A stretch of DNA of 46,889 nt from Pseudoalteromonas prydzensis (GCF_011050055.1 NZ_DRGM01000111.1:1-46889); one strand, 5' to 3'; counted from the stretch's first letter, positions 1 to 9,240 are shown. The notes: a model not told the origin generated them from the sequence alone. Program-made: numbers and translations.

Positions 1-2
1 CG

Positions 3-143
3 CTTATTTGGGTGCATGGCGGCCCAGGTGGGCAAAGTCGCACCGGTTACAGCGCGATGCAACAACATTTAGTCAATCATGGTTATGCTATTTTTGCGGT
101 TAATAACCGTGGCAGTTCCGGCTATGGTAAAACCTTTTTTCAT
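3..143 (+). pseudogene. S9 (prolyl oligopeptidase) catalytic-domain fragment
   Basis: The + strand frame starting at base 3 reads into VHGGPGG, then NNRGSSGYGK and TFFH, before running into unrelated sequence and a stop at 156-158. HGGP followed by NxRGSSGYG is the typical oxyanion-hole and strand region of the S9 alpha/beta-hydrolase domain, just upstream of the catalytic GxSxGG serine, which is not in the window. The fragment is open at the window start. It lies head to head with the N-terminal half of an S9 peptidase on the - strand (100-1155), so the two pieces look like one gene split by an inversion, or an assembly chimera. It is not expected to make a working product as it stands. Confidence 0.8.
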
Positions 144-1155
144 TTGCAGAAAAGTTAACCCCACGTAAGTTACCTGCGGGTAACTGAGGCATTGCAATCT
201 CTTTACCTGTTTGTGTGTCTATTACTGTTACTTTGGTGTTGGCATCGGCATTGACGCCACTGACTTGATAACGGCCCGATTTAGAAAAATAAATAAAACT
301 GACATCCCAGTCATCTTTTAATGCAGGGCTGTGTTCGCCTGAGGCTAAGTCATAGCGCCACACTTGTGAAAACTCGCCTTTAGCGTCTGTAGAGTAATAT
401 AAAGATTTGCTATCGGCTGAGAAGGTTTCAGGGCCGTATTGAGCAGGAGTATCGTGTTTAGAAATTAATTGTGGCTTGAGGGTCTTTTTATAAGTATCAA
501 GAATAAAGGTATCGCTGTCTTTATTGGTGTTATTTTTAGATAGCGCAATATAACGACCATCAGGGCTGATCGCACCGACATCTAAACCTAGGGTGTTTTG
601 ATAAACAGGGGTAATTTTATAGGTTTTACTATCAACGCGGTATAAGTCCATAAATTTAGCATCGCGCTGGTTACTGGTAATAAAAAACTGGCTGCCATCT
701 TGTGTAAATCCTGCAAAGCGTGCGCGAGTTTCATCGCCTGGAGTTAAGTCTTTGGTTGTGCCGTCAAGCTCTCGCACGTAAACGTGAAAGCGCTCATTAC
801 CACCTGAATCTTTGGTAAATAGTACCCGTTCATCATGGGGAAAATAACGCACAGGGTAGGTGCTGTCTGCAAAATTGGTTAAACGGGTTTTATCGCCGGT
901 GGTTGCATCTACTTCATACAAGCTGTAAATACCACTTTCATCAGAGCTTACCAGTACTTTATCGCCACTCGGTGAAAAGCTACTGCCCATAATTGCGGTG
1001 GTATCAAAGAAAGTTTTTGCATTGTAGGTGTTAACTTGCTGAGTTTGCTGCGATTGTACTGTGGCGACGGCTGTCGTTGAGGTTGATTGGCTACAACCGC
1101 TCAAGGCAATACTGATTGCACAGGCGAGTGCGGCAAATTTCAATCTGTTGTTCAT
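100..1155 (-). CDS. S9 family peptidase lipoprotein, N-terminal propeller part (interrupted)
   Basis: The protein begins with a lipoprotein signal peptide ending in LSGC (Cys21), followed by a low-complexity Ser/Thr/Gln linker and TolB/WD40-like propeller repeats, for example SPSGDKVLVSSDES, SPDGRYIALSKNN and SADSKSLYYSTDA. This is the usual non-catalytic propeller of S9C-type acylaminoacyl or dipeptidyl peptidases. Complete family members run about 650-700 residues, but this frame stops at 351. The last nine residues after NEKRF are read from the opposite strand of the catalytic-domain fragment at 3-143. The gene is therefore truncated by a rearrangement with its junction near 131-143. The ATG at 1155 directly precedes the signal peptide, so the start is secure. 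The intact protein would be an envelope-anchored peptidase. Confidence 0.85.
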   Translation of the reverse strand: MNNRLKFAALACAISIALSGCSQSTSTTAVATVQSQQTQQVNTYNAKTFFDTTAIMGSSFSPSGDKVLVSSDESGIYSLYEVDATTGDKTRLTNFADSTYPVRYFPHDERVLFTKDSGGNERFHVYVRELDGTTKDLTPGDETRARFAGFTQDGSQFFITSNQRDAKFMDLYRVDSKTYKITPVYQNTLGLDVGAISPDGRYIALSKNNTNKDSDTFILDTYKKTLKPQLISKHDTPAQYGPETFSADSKSLYYSTDAKGEFSQVWRYDLASGEHSPALKDDWDVSFIYFSKSGRYQVSGVNADANTKVTVIDTQTGKEIAMPQLPAGNLRGVNFSANEKRFYHSRNCHGY

Positions 1156-1346
1156 AGTCGATTCCTTGGTTTATTGTTATCTAATCATATTTTTACCGAT
1201 TTTAGTGTTGCCCGAACCCTATTTAAACGCAAGTTTTTGGCTGATTTTAACTGCAACAAAGTGTTACAAAGCCTATCTCGTCAAAAATACCGCTCGCGTT
1301 ATAATGCTCACTTATATAAAAGGCTCTCTCATATAAAAGGAAAGTG

Positions 1347-1937
1347 ATGATTGAAGTTAGTGGTTTACATAAGCAATTTGCCCAAAACATTCTCTATAAA
1401 GATTACCGCATCAGCTTTACAGTACCGAGAGTATGTATTGAAGCGCCAAACGGCCAAGGTAAAACTACGCTACTAATGATACTTGCTGGACTTGAGCAAC
1501 CACAAAGTGGGCAAATATTATTTGCAGGCAAGGTGCTGCCTGAACCTTATAAACAGGTGGCTATTGCCAGTGATCGTATCGCGCTGCCTGAATTTTTAAC
1601 CGCGCAACAAATTATCAAGTTAACGGTTAGTAGTTTAGGTTGCGCTTGGCCGACAGCGCTTATCAGCGGCTTTAATTTTACAGCGTTTTTAGACACTCGT
1701 TTTGATGCGTTGTCCTCGGGTAATCAAAAAAAGTGTCAGTTAATTTTAGCTTTAATGCGCGGTGCGCCGTATTTATTACTCGATGAACCCAGTGCAGCGC
1801 TTGATCAAGCTAGCATTAAATATTTACTTGGTTTGCTTGATGATTACTTAGCTGATAAAGCGCATGGGCAAATCATTATCACTTGCCATGAACCGGCGCC
1901 GTTTATTGAACATGGCTTTGAGTGTATGGCGTTATGA
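1347..1937 (+). CDS. ABC transporter ATP-binding protein (short)
   Basis: This is a small ABC ATPase of about 196 residues. It has Walker A APNGQGKTT near residues 33-41, a signature-like LSSGNQKKC, and Walker B YLLLDEPSAALD. The signature has SSGNQ instead of the usual SGGQ. The length matches compact exporter ATPases such as CcmA. A GTG at 1344 is in frame, but the ATG at 1347 lies at better distance from the AAAGGAA at 1336-1342, so I prefer 1347. The stop overlaps the start of the next gene (ATGA), which encodes a multi-pass membrane protein. The two presumably form one transporter. The substrate cannot be told from sequence. Confidence 0.85.
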   Translation: MIEVSGLHKQFAQNILYKDYRISFTVPRVCIEAPNGQGKTTLLMILAGLEQPQSGQILFAGKVLPEPYKQVAIASDRIALPEFLTAQQIIKLTVSSLGCAWPTALISGFNFTAFLDTRFDALSSGNQKKCQLILALMRGAPYLLLDEPSAALDQASIKYLLGLLDDYLADKAHGQIIITCHEPAPFIEHGFECMAL

Positions 1938-3049
1938 GCAAGTTAGCTATTAAGCTGGTGATGGCACAATATCGCGCATTTATGGAGTATCGTTATCAGG
2001 CCTATAAAATTGAGCTGACACAATTACTACTGCAACTAAAAAACTTTGGTTTATTATTCTTAGTGGTACTTGGCTCTGCCATGCTTGGTATGATTTTGCT
2101 ATTATTTTTAGGACTGGGCAAAATTATCGACAGCAGTGATGCGCCGCAATATGGTGCCCAAATGGCGTGGCTGTATCTATTACTGCAAAGCGTGATGCTC
2201 AGTGCGATGAAATCAGCCATTAAAAATAGTCAGCAACGGCTCTTCCAACGTACGATTGTAAGGTCAAACTGGCTTAAGTTAATGGATATAAAACTATTAC
2301 TTTTAAGCAATGGCTGGTTGCTAGCAAGTGCAGTTATTGCACTGGATTTAACCTTATCACAATGGCTAAGAGCACCGCATTTTGTGCTGTTTATGTTACT
2401 GCAGTTTGGCTTAGGCGTGCTGTGTTTGTACAAGCCAAGAGCGTTAATATATGGCTTAGTATTCACTGCTATTTTAGTCTTGTTACCAATTAATATAGCG
2501 CCGTTAGCTTATCACTGTGGCTTTATTATATTATTTGCGCTGAGCATGTTGTTGCCAGCATTTTCGCTGAGCGACCGATTATCGGTCAATTCATTGTTTA
2601 CTTTTTGGCTAAGCTTTTTTATTCAACATAGCTGGGTATTAGTATGGCGAGTAGCATTATTGTTGTGTGTGTTTATGGCAATCACTACGTTACTGCATGA
2701 GCGTGCTGATTTAGCGGCTATATTTAGCGTGATAGCCACCGCTTTTATGGTGTTGTTTACCAGCTCACTGCAATTTGATTGTGGCAAGCTACATGATAAG
2801 TACCAGCTATTTTTTCAAGCAAATAACCAATCGCGGCTGTTTTTTATTAGCCAATTTGTGCCAAGTTGCCTATTCCTTTTGATAACCTTGATCAGCTATC
2901 TGTTGTTTGTCGCTCAAATAGAGTGGTTATTGCTAAGCCTGAGTGTTGGCTGGTGTGGATTACAATTATATATAGCACAAAAAAAACCAGCGCATTATGC
3001 GCTGGTTTGGATGATCACAACAGGTGGGCTGTTGGCTGCGTTAATGTAA
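1934..3049 (+). CDS. Multi-pass membrane protein, probable ABC permease partner
   Basis: This 371-residue, very hydrophobic protein has roughly ten predicted membrane segments, beginning near residue 35 (LLFLVVLGSAMLGMILLLFLG). I do not recognise a well characterised family; it may belong to a gammaproteobacterial DUF. The start is the ATG at 1934, which overlaps the stop of the ABC ATPase gene by four bases, so translational coupling and a joint transporter are likely. An upstream in-frame GTG at 1922 lies inside the ATPase gene and is less likely. The last ~20 codons also encode, on the other strand, the intrinsic terminator of fadE (2979-3008). The gene ends five bases before the fadE stop codon, so the two genes converge tightly. 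Confidence 0.75.
   Translation: MSKLAIKLVMAQYRAFMEYRYQAYKIELTQLLLQLKNFGLLFLVVLGSAMLGMILLLFLGLGKIIDSSDAPQYGAQMAWLYLLLQSVMLSAMKSAIKNSQQRLFQRTIVRSNWLKLMDIKLLLLSNGWLLASAVIALDLTLSQWLRAPHFVLFMLLQFGLGVLCLYKPRALIYGLVFTAILVLLPINIAPLAYHCGFIILFALSMLLPAFSLSDRLSVNSLFTFWLSFFIQHSWVLVWRVALLLCVFMAITTLLHERADLAAIFSVIATAFMVLFTSSLQFDCGKLHDKYQLFFQANNQSRLFFISQFVPSCLFLLITLISYLLFVAQIEWLLLSLSVGWCGLQLYIAQKKPAHYALVWMITTGGLLAALM
2979..3008 (-). terminator. Intrinsic terminator of fadE, embedded in the convergent coding sequence
   Basis: Read on the - strand, a 10-bp perfect stem (AAACCAGCGC / GCGCTGGTTT, loop of 5) is followed by a run of eight T. It sits about 45 bases past the fadE stop. On the + strand the same bases encode ...QKKPAHYALV... 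of the convergent membrane protein. Confidence 0.85.
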
Positions 3050-3053
3050 TACG

Positions 3054-5510
3054 TTAAGCAGCATCCGCCTTTTTCGCCGTGTTATTACGTGCGGCTTTGC
3101 CTGCGAGTAGATCTGCAGGGTCAAAGTCGTCAACGTTAATCACAGCTAAACGGGCTTTTTCAACTTCAGCTAGTTTATCTGCTTCGGCTTGCGTTAAAAT
3201 ACCTGCTTCAAGGCCCATTTGCGCGACTTTATCAAGCTGGAAGAAAGGCAGTTTCACGCCTTTTTCACGACATACCTTATCAAACAATGGCTCAACGGCT
3301 AGCACGTCTTTAAGCGTTTGCTCTTGGCGACCCACTAAGTTAAGCGGCTCATTTTTCAAGTATACATAGCTTGCTAAACGATTACGGGTTTCACTCGGTA
3401 CTTGTAAAATTTGCGCTAGTTTATGTTCAAGTTTGTCAGTCGGTTTACGCACCGGACGGCCAAATGGGAACAACATGAGCTTAAGTGCGGCACGTAGCGG
3501 CGCTGATGGCATATTGTTAATTAAATCAGCCAGTGCACGTTGGCAATGGTAAAGATGATCTTGGCAGCTCCATTGTACCAGTGCTAAATCTTCTTTTTTA
3601 CGGCCTTCGTCGTTATAACGTTTCAGTGTTGCAGATACTAAATAAAGGTAACTTAGTAAATCACCTAAACGGGCTGAAATACGTTCTTTACGTTTTAATG
3701 AACCACCAAATACCGCCATGCTGATGTCAGACATCAATGCAAGTGATGCACTAAAGCGCGCAGCGGTGCGGTAAAACTCGGCTGTTTCATCTTTAAATGG
3801 CGTACTTGCAAAGCGAGCACCGGTAAAGCTCATCCACTTAGTACGCACTAAGTTTGAGATAGTAAAGCCAATGTGACCCATTAAGGCTTTGTCGAATACT
3901 GCCAGCGCTTCTTCACGATCTTCAATATCGCAGGCACCTAATTCAGTGAGTACGAATGGATGACAGCGAATGGCACCTTGACCATAAATAATCATATTAC
4001 GGGTCAAGATGTTGGCGCCTTCAACGGTAATGGCAATCGGCGCACCTTGATAGCCACGACCTAAGTAGTTATTTGGCCCAAGCATGATGCCTTTACCACC
4101 GTGAATATCCATCGCATGGATAGTTGAATCACGCATTTGCTCAGTTAAGTGATATTTAATAATCGCCGATACCACCGACGGTTTTTCACCTAAATCAACC
4201 GCACCGGTAGACATGCTTACCGCTGCATCTGAGCTGTAGGCGTAACCTGCAAGTTTTGCAAGTGACTCTTCGATCCCTTCCATTTGACCAATTGGTAAAC
4301 GGAACTGACGACGAATACGGCTATATGAACCACTGGCAAGGGCGATGGTTTTAATACCACCTACAGAGTTTGATGGTAGCGTGATTGCACGGCCAACTGA
4401 TAAACACTCAACCAGCATGCGCCAGCCTTGGCCTGCCATTTCAGGGCCACCAATAATGTAATCAAGTGGTACGAAAATATCTTTACCGCGAGTCGGGCCA
4501 TTTTGGAACGGCACATTCAACGGGAAGTGACGACGACCAATCTCAATCCCTGGCATATCCGTTGGGATCAACGCACAGGTAATACCAAGCTCTTTGGTGT
4601 CACCTAGTAAGCCGTCTGGATCTTGCATTTTAAAGGCAAGGCCAAGTACAGTTGCTACAGGTGCAAGGGTGATGTAACGCTTGTTCCACGTAAGGCTAAG
4701 ACCAACGACTTCTTCACCTTCCCACATACCTTTACAAACAACCCCGTAATCAGGAATGGCGCTGGCATCAGAGCCTGCTTCTGGTGAGGTTAACGCAAAA
4801 CAGGGGATCTCTTGGCCACTGGCAAGACGTGGTAGGTAATGATCTTTTTGTTCTTTAGTACCATAGTGTTGCAGTAATTCTCCTGGACCTAATGAGTTAG
4901 GAACGCCGACAATTGATGAAAGCAGGGTTGATTTACTGGTTAACTTTTGTAGTACACACGATTGTGCAAAGGCAGAAAATTGCAGGCCGCCATATTCTTT
5001 TTTAATGATCATGGCAAAGAATTTATTATCTTTTAGATATTGCCAAACATCTTGCGGTAAATCAGTTAGTTCATGGGTTGCTTCCCAATCGTCTAACATA
5101 CTACATACCACTTCAACTGGACCATCGATAAAGGCTTGCTCTTCGATCGTTAGTTTTGGCATAGGGTATTGATGTAGCTTATTCCAATCAGGGCGACCAC
5201 AGAATAAATCGGCTTCCCACCAGGTTGTACCGGCATCAATCGCTGATTTTTCAGTGTCAGACATGGTTGGCGTTACTTTTTTAAACGCGGCAAAAATAGG
5301 TTTAATGATGTATTGCTGGCGAATACCAGTAACAGATAACGGCACTGCGATGAGCAAAAAGATCAACCAGCTGATAGCGCCAAAAGCACCTGCAAAGGTA
5401 CCAATAACTAGTGTTGCGATGGAAACGCCTAGGGCAGTATTCCAGCTCGCTCTGTGGTAACTCGCGATGCTAAGCAACACGATTAAACCAAGTACAAATA
5501 TGAGTGTCAT
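3054..5510 (-). CDS. fadE: Acyl-CoA dehydrogenase FadE (first paralogue)
   Basis: At 818 residues this matches the length and layout of E. coli FadE (814). It catalyses the first, FAD-dependent oxidation of acyl-CoA in fatty acid beta-oxidation. The N-terminus has two hydrophobic segments (about residues 1-18 and 28-62), consistent with membrane association. Then come the dehydrogenase N-domain, the FAD/substrate motif [14 protein letters not shown], a [25 protein letters not shown] region, and a C-terminal FadE-specific domain. It has a single-gene transcript with AAGGA before the ATG, a promoter at 5549-5577, a FadR-like operator at 5530-5538 and a terminator at 2979-3008. A second, shorter FadE lies at 40147-42423; the N-termini differ, so chain-length preference or location may differ. 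Confidence 0.95.
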   Translation of the reverse strand: MTLIFVLGLIVLLSIASYHRASWNTALGVSIATLVIGTFAGAFGAISWLIFLLIAVPLSVTGIRQQYIIKPIFAAFKKVTPTMSDTEKSAIDAGTTWWEADLFCGRPDWNKLHQYPMPKLTIEEQAFIDGPVEVVCSMLDDWEATHELTDLPQDVWQYLKDNKFFAMIIKKEYGGLQFSAFAQSCVLQKLTSKSTLLSSIVGVPNSLGPGELLQHYGTKEQKDHYLPRLASGQEIPCFALTSPEAGSDASAIPDYGVVCKGMWEGEEVVGLSLTWNKRYITLAPVATVLGLAFKMQDPDGLLGDTKELGITCALIPTDMPGIEIGRRHFPLNVPFQNGPTRGKDIFVPLDYIIGGPEMAGQGWRMLVECLSVGRAITLPSNSVGGIKTIALASGSYSRIRRQFRLPIGQMEGIEESLAKLAGYAYSSDAAVSMSTGAVDLGEKPSVVSAIIKYHLTEQMRDSTIHAMDIHGGKGIMLGPNNYLGRGYQGAPIAITVEGANILTRNMIIYGQGAIRCHPFVLTELGACDIEDREEALAVFDKALMGHIGFTISNLVRTKWMSFTGARFASTPFKDETAEFYRTAARFSASLALMSDISMAVFGGSLKRKERISARLGDLLSYLYLVSATLKRYNDEGRKKEDLALVQWSCQDHLYHCQRALADLINNMPSAPLRAALKLMLFPFGRPVRKPTDKLEHKLAQILQVPSETRNRLASYVYLKNEPLNLVGRQEQTLKDVLAVEPLFDKVCREKGVKLPFFQLDKVAQMGLEAGILTQAEADKLAEVEKARLAVINVDDFDPADLLAGKAARNNTAKKADAA

Positions 5511-5529
5511 GTATTCAATCCTTAATAGA

Positions 5530-5538
5530 GGTCAGACC
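5530..5538. promoter_or_regulatory. FadR-like operator core in the fadE leader
   Basis: GGTCAGACC is a perfect 4+1+4 palindrome matching the core of the FadR operator (TGGTCnGACC, recalled from the enterobacterial and Shewanella consensus). It lies about 20 bases before the fadE start codon and just downstream of the predicted promoter. This is a plausible place for repression in the absence of long-chain acyl-CoA. The outer bases match the full consensus poorly. Confidence 0.5.
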
Positions 5539-5548
5539 ACCTTTGGTT

Positions 5549-5577
5549 AGAGTAGCGCTAGAGCGAATAATTATCAA
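5549..5577 (-). promoter_or_regulatory. Predicted sigma70 promoter of fadE
   Basis: On the - strand, TTGATA (5577-5572) and TACTCT (5554-5549) are separated by 17 bases. Transcription would start near 5542, just before the GGTCaGACC palindrome. Confidence 0.45.
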
Positions 5578-5817
5578 GTAGCTTAGTGAAAATATCAGAG
5601 ACTACAATTTACACGCTGTATACCTCAGCATACTGCTAAAGCAGCAATTAGTCTGTATGGTTTTTAAGAAAACAATAAGCCATGCATTTAAGTTTTTCTT
5701 GCTTGCCTTGCCGCAGCTTATGTTTAACAATGCAGCTAAGGCCTGCGTTACGGGTTTACTCTTTTTAAAAAGCAGTATTTTAAAAGTATAAGAATAGTTT
5801 AAAGGTTAATTTATTTT
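5578..5817. other. Rest of the 307-base fadE / amidotransferase intergenic region
   Basis: This is the divergent spacer between fadE and the class II amidotransferase gene. Apart from the fadE promoter and operator listed separately, I see only AT-rich sequence and short poly-A/T tracts. There is no open frame with a ribosome binding site, no strong hairpin and no RNA gene. The amidotransferase promoter probably lies within the last 100 bases but is not clear. Confidence 0.5.
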
Positions 5818-6582
5818 ATGTGTGAGTTGCTTGGCATGTCGGCGAATGTGCCTACGGATATTTGTTTTAGCTTTTCAGGGCTGTTAGAGCGCGGTGGTAA
5901 CACAGGCCCGCATAAAGATGGCTGGGGCATTACTTTTTATGAAGGCAAGGGCTGTCGTACTTTTAAAGATCCTGAGCCTAGCTGCCAATCTGAGATTGCT
6001 AAGTTAGTTAAGGCGTATCCCATTAAAAGTGTTTCGGTGATAAGCCATATTCGCCAAGGTAACCGGGGTCGTGTCTGTCTTGAAAATACGCATCCGTTTA
6101 CCCGTGAGTTGTGGGGCAGGGAGCTGACTTACGCACACAATGGCCAGCTTTCTAATTATCATGATTTAAAGCCGGAATACTATCGGCCAGTGGGTAATAC
6201 CGACAGTGAACTGGCGTTTTGTTGGTTACTCGATCAAATTCGTGAAAAATACCCGAAACGTCCAGCTAATATGGCGTCAGTGTTTCGTTATGCGGCAAAG
6301 CTTGCACACACGTTACGTGAAAAAGGGGTATTTAATATGCTGCTGACTGATGGCGTGTATGTGTTAGCGTATTGTACTAATAACTTGCATTGGATCACGC
6401 GCCGTGCGCCGTTTGGTAAAGCGACCTTGATTGATGCGGATATGGTGGTGGATTTTCAACAAGAAACCACGCCAAATGATGTGGTAACTGTGATCGCCAC
6501 TCGGCCATTGACCAACGATGAGCGCTGGCAAAAAATGGCGCCCGGTGAATTTGCACTGTTTAAAATGGGTGAGTTAATTTAG
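5818..6582 (+). CDS. Class II glutamine amidotransferase (YafJ-like)
   Basis: The protein begins MCELLGMSAN, so Cys2 becomes the N-terminal catalytic nucleophile after Met removal, as in Ntn-type class II glutamine amidotransferases. Other family landmarks are ERGGNTGPHKDGWG, SHIRQGNRG, NTHPF and the AHNGQLSNY oxyanion-region motif. At 254 residues it is a stand-alone amidotransferase domain like E. coli YafJ, with no fused synthase domain. The function is therefore glutamine hydrolysis for an unknown acceptor. It stands alone between fadE (divergent) and the purM-purN-DUF3108 operon (convergent). The start is fixed by the need for Cys2. Confidence 0.9.
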   Translation: MCELLGMSANVPTDICFSFSGLLERGGNTGPHKDGWGITFYEGKGCRTFKDPEPSCQSEIAKLVKAYPIKSVSVISHIRQGNRGRVCLENTHPFTRELWGRELTYAHNGQLSNYHDLKPEYYRPVGNTDSELAFCWLLDQIREKYPKRPANMASVFRYAAKLAHTLREKGVFNMLLTDGVYVLAYCTNNLHWITRRAPFGKATLIDADMVVDFQQETTPNDVVTVIATRPLTNDERWQKMAPGEFALFKMGELI

Positions 6583-6620
6583 CCGTCAGTTTTAAAGTTT
6601 GGATTAGTTATAAGTCATAA

Positions 6621-6664
6621 GGTGAAAAGCCCAAGTTATGATTGTCATACTTGAGCCTTTCATC
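6621..6664. repeat. Imperfect long hairpin between convergent genes
   Basis: GGTGAAAAGCCCAAGTTATG pairs with CATACTTGAGCCTTTCATC across a 5-base loop, with two mismatches and one bulge. It lies between the amidotransferase and DUF3108 stops. There is no proper T-run on either side, so any terminator role is unproven. Confidence 0.4.
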
Positions 6665-6681
6665 TTGAATCTTATGCCAAT

Positions 6682-7488
6682 TTACTCTGGGGCTATTTCG
6701 CTGTTCACAGCGTTAGGTAACGCAACAGGGCTGGTTACTGTGAATGACTTAAGTTGTACTTCAAATTGTTCCATGCCTTTTTCGCCTTTCCACATTCTCA
6801 CTAACATGTAGTCCATTTCAGGGGCGAACCACGCAAGCGCTTGACGCTTGTCGTTATCGTAAAGACGTTTAACTTTTACCGCTTCAATATTACCAATAGG
6901 TAATGAGATCATCTCTTTGCCAACCACTTCAAAATTGTAGTCGCGGCAGTTGCCTTTTTTATCCACCAGTGGGTAGGAAAAGCTGGTTTTACCCATCTTT
7001 AGCTCTTCACGTACTTGTACTTGGTATGAAATTGAATCTTGAAATTGATCACTCCACTGACATTCGAGTGGGTATTTACTCTCGCTACTACTAATTTGCT
7101 TTTTAGTGCCATCAAATTGCAGTGTATATTCTTTATCAGGGCCAGTGCCTGTGCGGATCATACTGTAGCTGACAGGCGTTACTTTTTCGTCAGTGTAGGT
7201 AAAGTTTGATGTTTCTTTGCGTGAGTCTGAGAAGATCATCCACTCAATATCACTGTGATAGCTAACTTGATAGCTGTTATCAGCTAGTTTTTTTAATGTG
7301 CGTACACCTTGACCATGATTTTCGCCTTTGCGCAAAATATCATAGTTGGCTTCAAATTGAGTGAGTTCACCAGCCATTAAACCAGTAGGAAGTAATAAAG
7401 TGCCTGCACAAAATAGCAAGGCACTTTGTTTTTTATTCTGGGTAGTGCGCACCGTGTGCAGGAAGTTGTTTTTTGTCAAGAACTGCAT
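6682..7488 (-). CDS. DUF3108 domain-containing exported protein
   Basis: The mature part (ELTQFEANYDILRKGENHGQ onward) matches what I know of DUF3108, a periplasmic beta-rich family of unknown function in proteobacteria. A signal peptide with hydrophobic core SALLFCAGTLLLPTGLMA precedes it. Several starts are possible because the 5' end lies inside purN. The ATG at 7488 has a GGAAG about 7 bases upstream and gives a long n-region. A GTG at 7452 would give a shorter, more usual signal peptide, and an ATG at 7518 is also open. With 7488 the overlap with purN is 56 bases. This is the third gene of purM-purN-DUF3108, an arrangement I believe is common in this group, although no purine role is known. 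Confidence 0.8.
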   Translation of the reverse strand: MQFLTKNNFLHTVRTTQNKKQSALLFCAGTLLLPTGLMAGELTQFEANYDILRKGENHGQGVRTLKKLADNSYQVSYHSDIEWMIFSDSRKETSNFTYTDEKVTPVSYSMIRTGTGPDKEYTLQFDGTKKQISSSESKYPLECQWSDQFQDSISYQVQVREELKMGKTSFSYPLVDKKGNCRDYNFEVVGKEMISLPIGNIEAVKVKRLYDNDKRQALAWFAPEMDYMLVRMWKGEKGMEQFEVQLKSFTVTSPVALPNAVNSEIAPE

Positions 7489-8080
7489 AATCTGCTTCCA
7501 TAGTAAGTCGTTGTTCACTGAACCACTTGACCACCAAAGGATAGATTATATGCTCTTGCGCGTGCACGCGTTGTGCAAGTGTATCGGCAGTATCCTCTGC
7601 CAGCACAGGAACTTTGGCTTGAAGAATTACCGGACCACCGTCTAATTCTTCAGTAACAAAGTGTACACTTACGCCATGAACGTCGTCTTTTGCATCAATT
7701 GCTCTTTGGTGGGTATTCAGCCCCTGGTACTTAGGCAACAAAGAAGGATGAATGTTCAACATTTTTCCTTTAAATTTTTGCACTAAGCTAGGAGTAAGAA
7801 TACGCATAAACCCAGCTAATACAACTAGATTTGGTGCAAAAGAATCAATAACGTGCATTAACTCTGCATCGTAGGCTTCGCGCGAGTCAAAATCTTTATG
7901 GCTAAGCACTGCTGTTGCAATGCCCGCTTGTTTTGCTCGCTCAAGGCCATAAGCGTCTGCTTTATTGCTAATGACAGCCGCTATGTTTGCGTTGATCTCG
8001 CCGTTATTACAGGCATCAATGATGGCTTGTAAATTTGAGCCACTACCTGAAATTAAGACTACTAGACGAGCAGGGACCAT
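7433..8080 (-). CDS. purN: Phosphoribosylglycinamide formyltransferase
   Basis: PurN transfers a formyl group from 10-formyl-THF to GAR, step 3 of de novo purine synthesis. The family landmarks are present: VLISGSGSNLQAIIDAC at the N-terminus, NIHPSLLPKYQG with the catalytic Asn and His, and the late Asp in EELDGGPVI. At 215 residues it is of usual length (E. coli 212). Its ATG overlaps the purM stop by one base (TAATG), so the two are translationally coupled. Its 3' end overlaps the DUF3108 gene. Confidence 0.97.
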   Translation of the reverse strand: MVPARLVVLISGSGSNLQAIIDACNNGEINANIAAVISNKADAYGLERAKQAGIATAVLSHKDFDSREAYDAELMHVIDSFAPNLVVLAGFMRILTPSLVQKFKGKMLNIHPSLLPKYQGLNTHQRAIDAKDDVHGVSVHFVTEELDGGPVILQAKVPVLAEDTADTLAQRVHAQEHIIYPLVVKWFSEQRLTMEADYAVLDKKQLPAHGAHYPE

Positions 8081-9132
8081 TAATCACGGCCGCCTAGGAT
8101 TTCTACTTGCTCTTCGCCCGCTTTAGCATCATGAATTTCACCAAGGTGCCATGCGTTTTCGCCAAGCTCTTTTAAGATGCTTAAGCTTTGCTCAAGTTTG
8201 TCAGCAGGGACTACTAATACCATACCCACACCACAGTTAAATGTGCGGTACATTTCGTGGGTGGTGATGTTACCGTTTTCTTGTAACCAGTTAAAAATAC
8301 CAGGCCACTGCCAGCTATCACCTTTTACAACTGCTTTTGCAGATTCAGGTAATACGCGTGGGATGTTTTCCCAAAAGCCGCCACCGGTGATGTGCGAAAG
8401 AGCATGCACGTCAACTTGCTTGAATAGCTCAAGTAATGGTTTAACGTAAATGCGTGTTGGTTCAAGCAGTGTCTCGCCTAATGTTTTGCCTTCAAATTCA
8501 GCGCTTGTATCAGCATTTGATACTTCAAGTACTTTACGAATTAAAGAAAAACCATTTGAATGCGGGCCGCTAGATGCAAGCGCGATTAGTTGGTCACCAG
8601 CAGCTACTTTTGTGCCGTCGATGATATTGGCTTTCTCAACTACGCCAGTACAAAAACCAGCCATGTCGTAATCTTCGCCTTCGTACATACCTGGCATTTC
8701 AGCAGTTTCACCGCCAATTAATGCACAGCCTGAGATCTCACAGCCTTTACCAATGCCTGTTACTACGTCTGCGGCAGTATCAACATCAAGTTTGCCCGTT
8801 GCATAGTAATCTAGGAAAAATAATGGCTCAGCACCTTGAACGATAAGGTCATTCACACACATTGCAACTAAATCGATACCTACCGTATCGTGTTTTTTAA
8901 GGTCAATAGCTAAACGAAGCTTAGTACCAACACCATCAGTGCCTGCAACTAAAACTGGTTGCTTATAACCAGCTGGGATTTCGCAAAGTGCGCCAAAGCC
9001 ACCAATTCCGCCCATAACTTCAGGACGACGGGTTTTTTTAACTACGCCTTTAATACGCTCAACAAGTGCGTTACCGGCATCGATATCTACGCCCGCGTCT
9101 TTATAACTTAGAGACTGTTTTTGTTCGCTCAC
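8080..9132 (-). CDS. purM: Phosphoribosylformylglycinamidine cyclo-ligase (AIR synthetase)
   Basis: PurM makes AIR from FGAM with ATP, step 5 of purine synthesis. It shows [15 protein letters not shown] at the N-terminus, [14 protein letters not shown] (ATP/substrate loop), [11 protein letters not shown] and [12 protein letters not shown]. At 350 residues it is close to E. coli PurM (345). It is the first gene of the purM-purN-DUF3108 operon. GAGGAAATCC-like sequence precedes the ATG. I did not find a clear PurR box upstream, although one would be expected in this pathway. Confidence 0.97.
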   Translation of the reverse strand: MSEQKQSLSYKDAGVDIDAGNALVERIKGVVKKTRRPEVMGGIGGFGALCEIPAGYKQPVLVAGTDGVGTKLRLAIDLKKHDTVGIDLVAMCVNDLIVQGAEPLFFLDYYATGKLDVDTAADVVTGIGKGCEISGCALIGGETAEMPGMYEGEDYDMAGFCTGVVEKANIIDGTKVAAGDQLIALASSGPHSNGFSLIRKVLEVSNADTSAEFEGKTLGETLLEPTRIYVKPLLELFKQVDVHALSHITGGGFWENIPRVLPESAKAVVKGDSWQWPGIFNWLQENGNITTHEMYRTFNCGVGMVLVVPADKLEQSLSILKELGENAWHLGEIHDAKAGEEQVEILGGRD

Positions 9133-9240
9133 AGGATTTCCTCAAAAAAGTTGCATGGTTTTGCATGTGTATGCTTAGAAACGCGCGTATTTTACAACAA
9201 TTGCAAGGGCGCGGCTAGTTCAAATATGAGTTTACTATTA

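Noticed and set aside
1061..1347. Two + strand frames of 86-91 codons at the S9 gene start
   Set aside because: They overlap the S9 signal peptide and the intergenic region, have no ribosome sites, and read like translated non-coding sequence.
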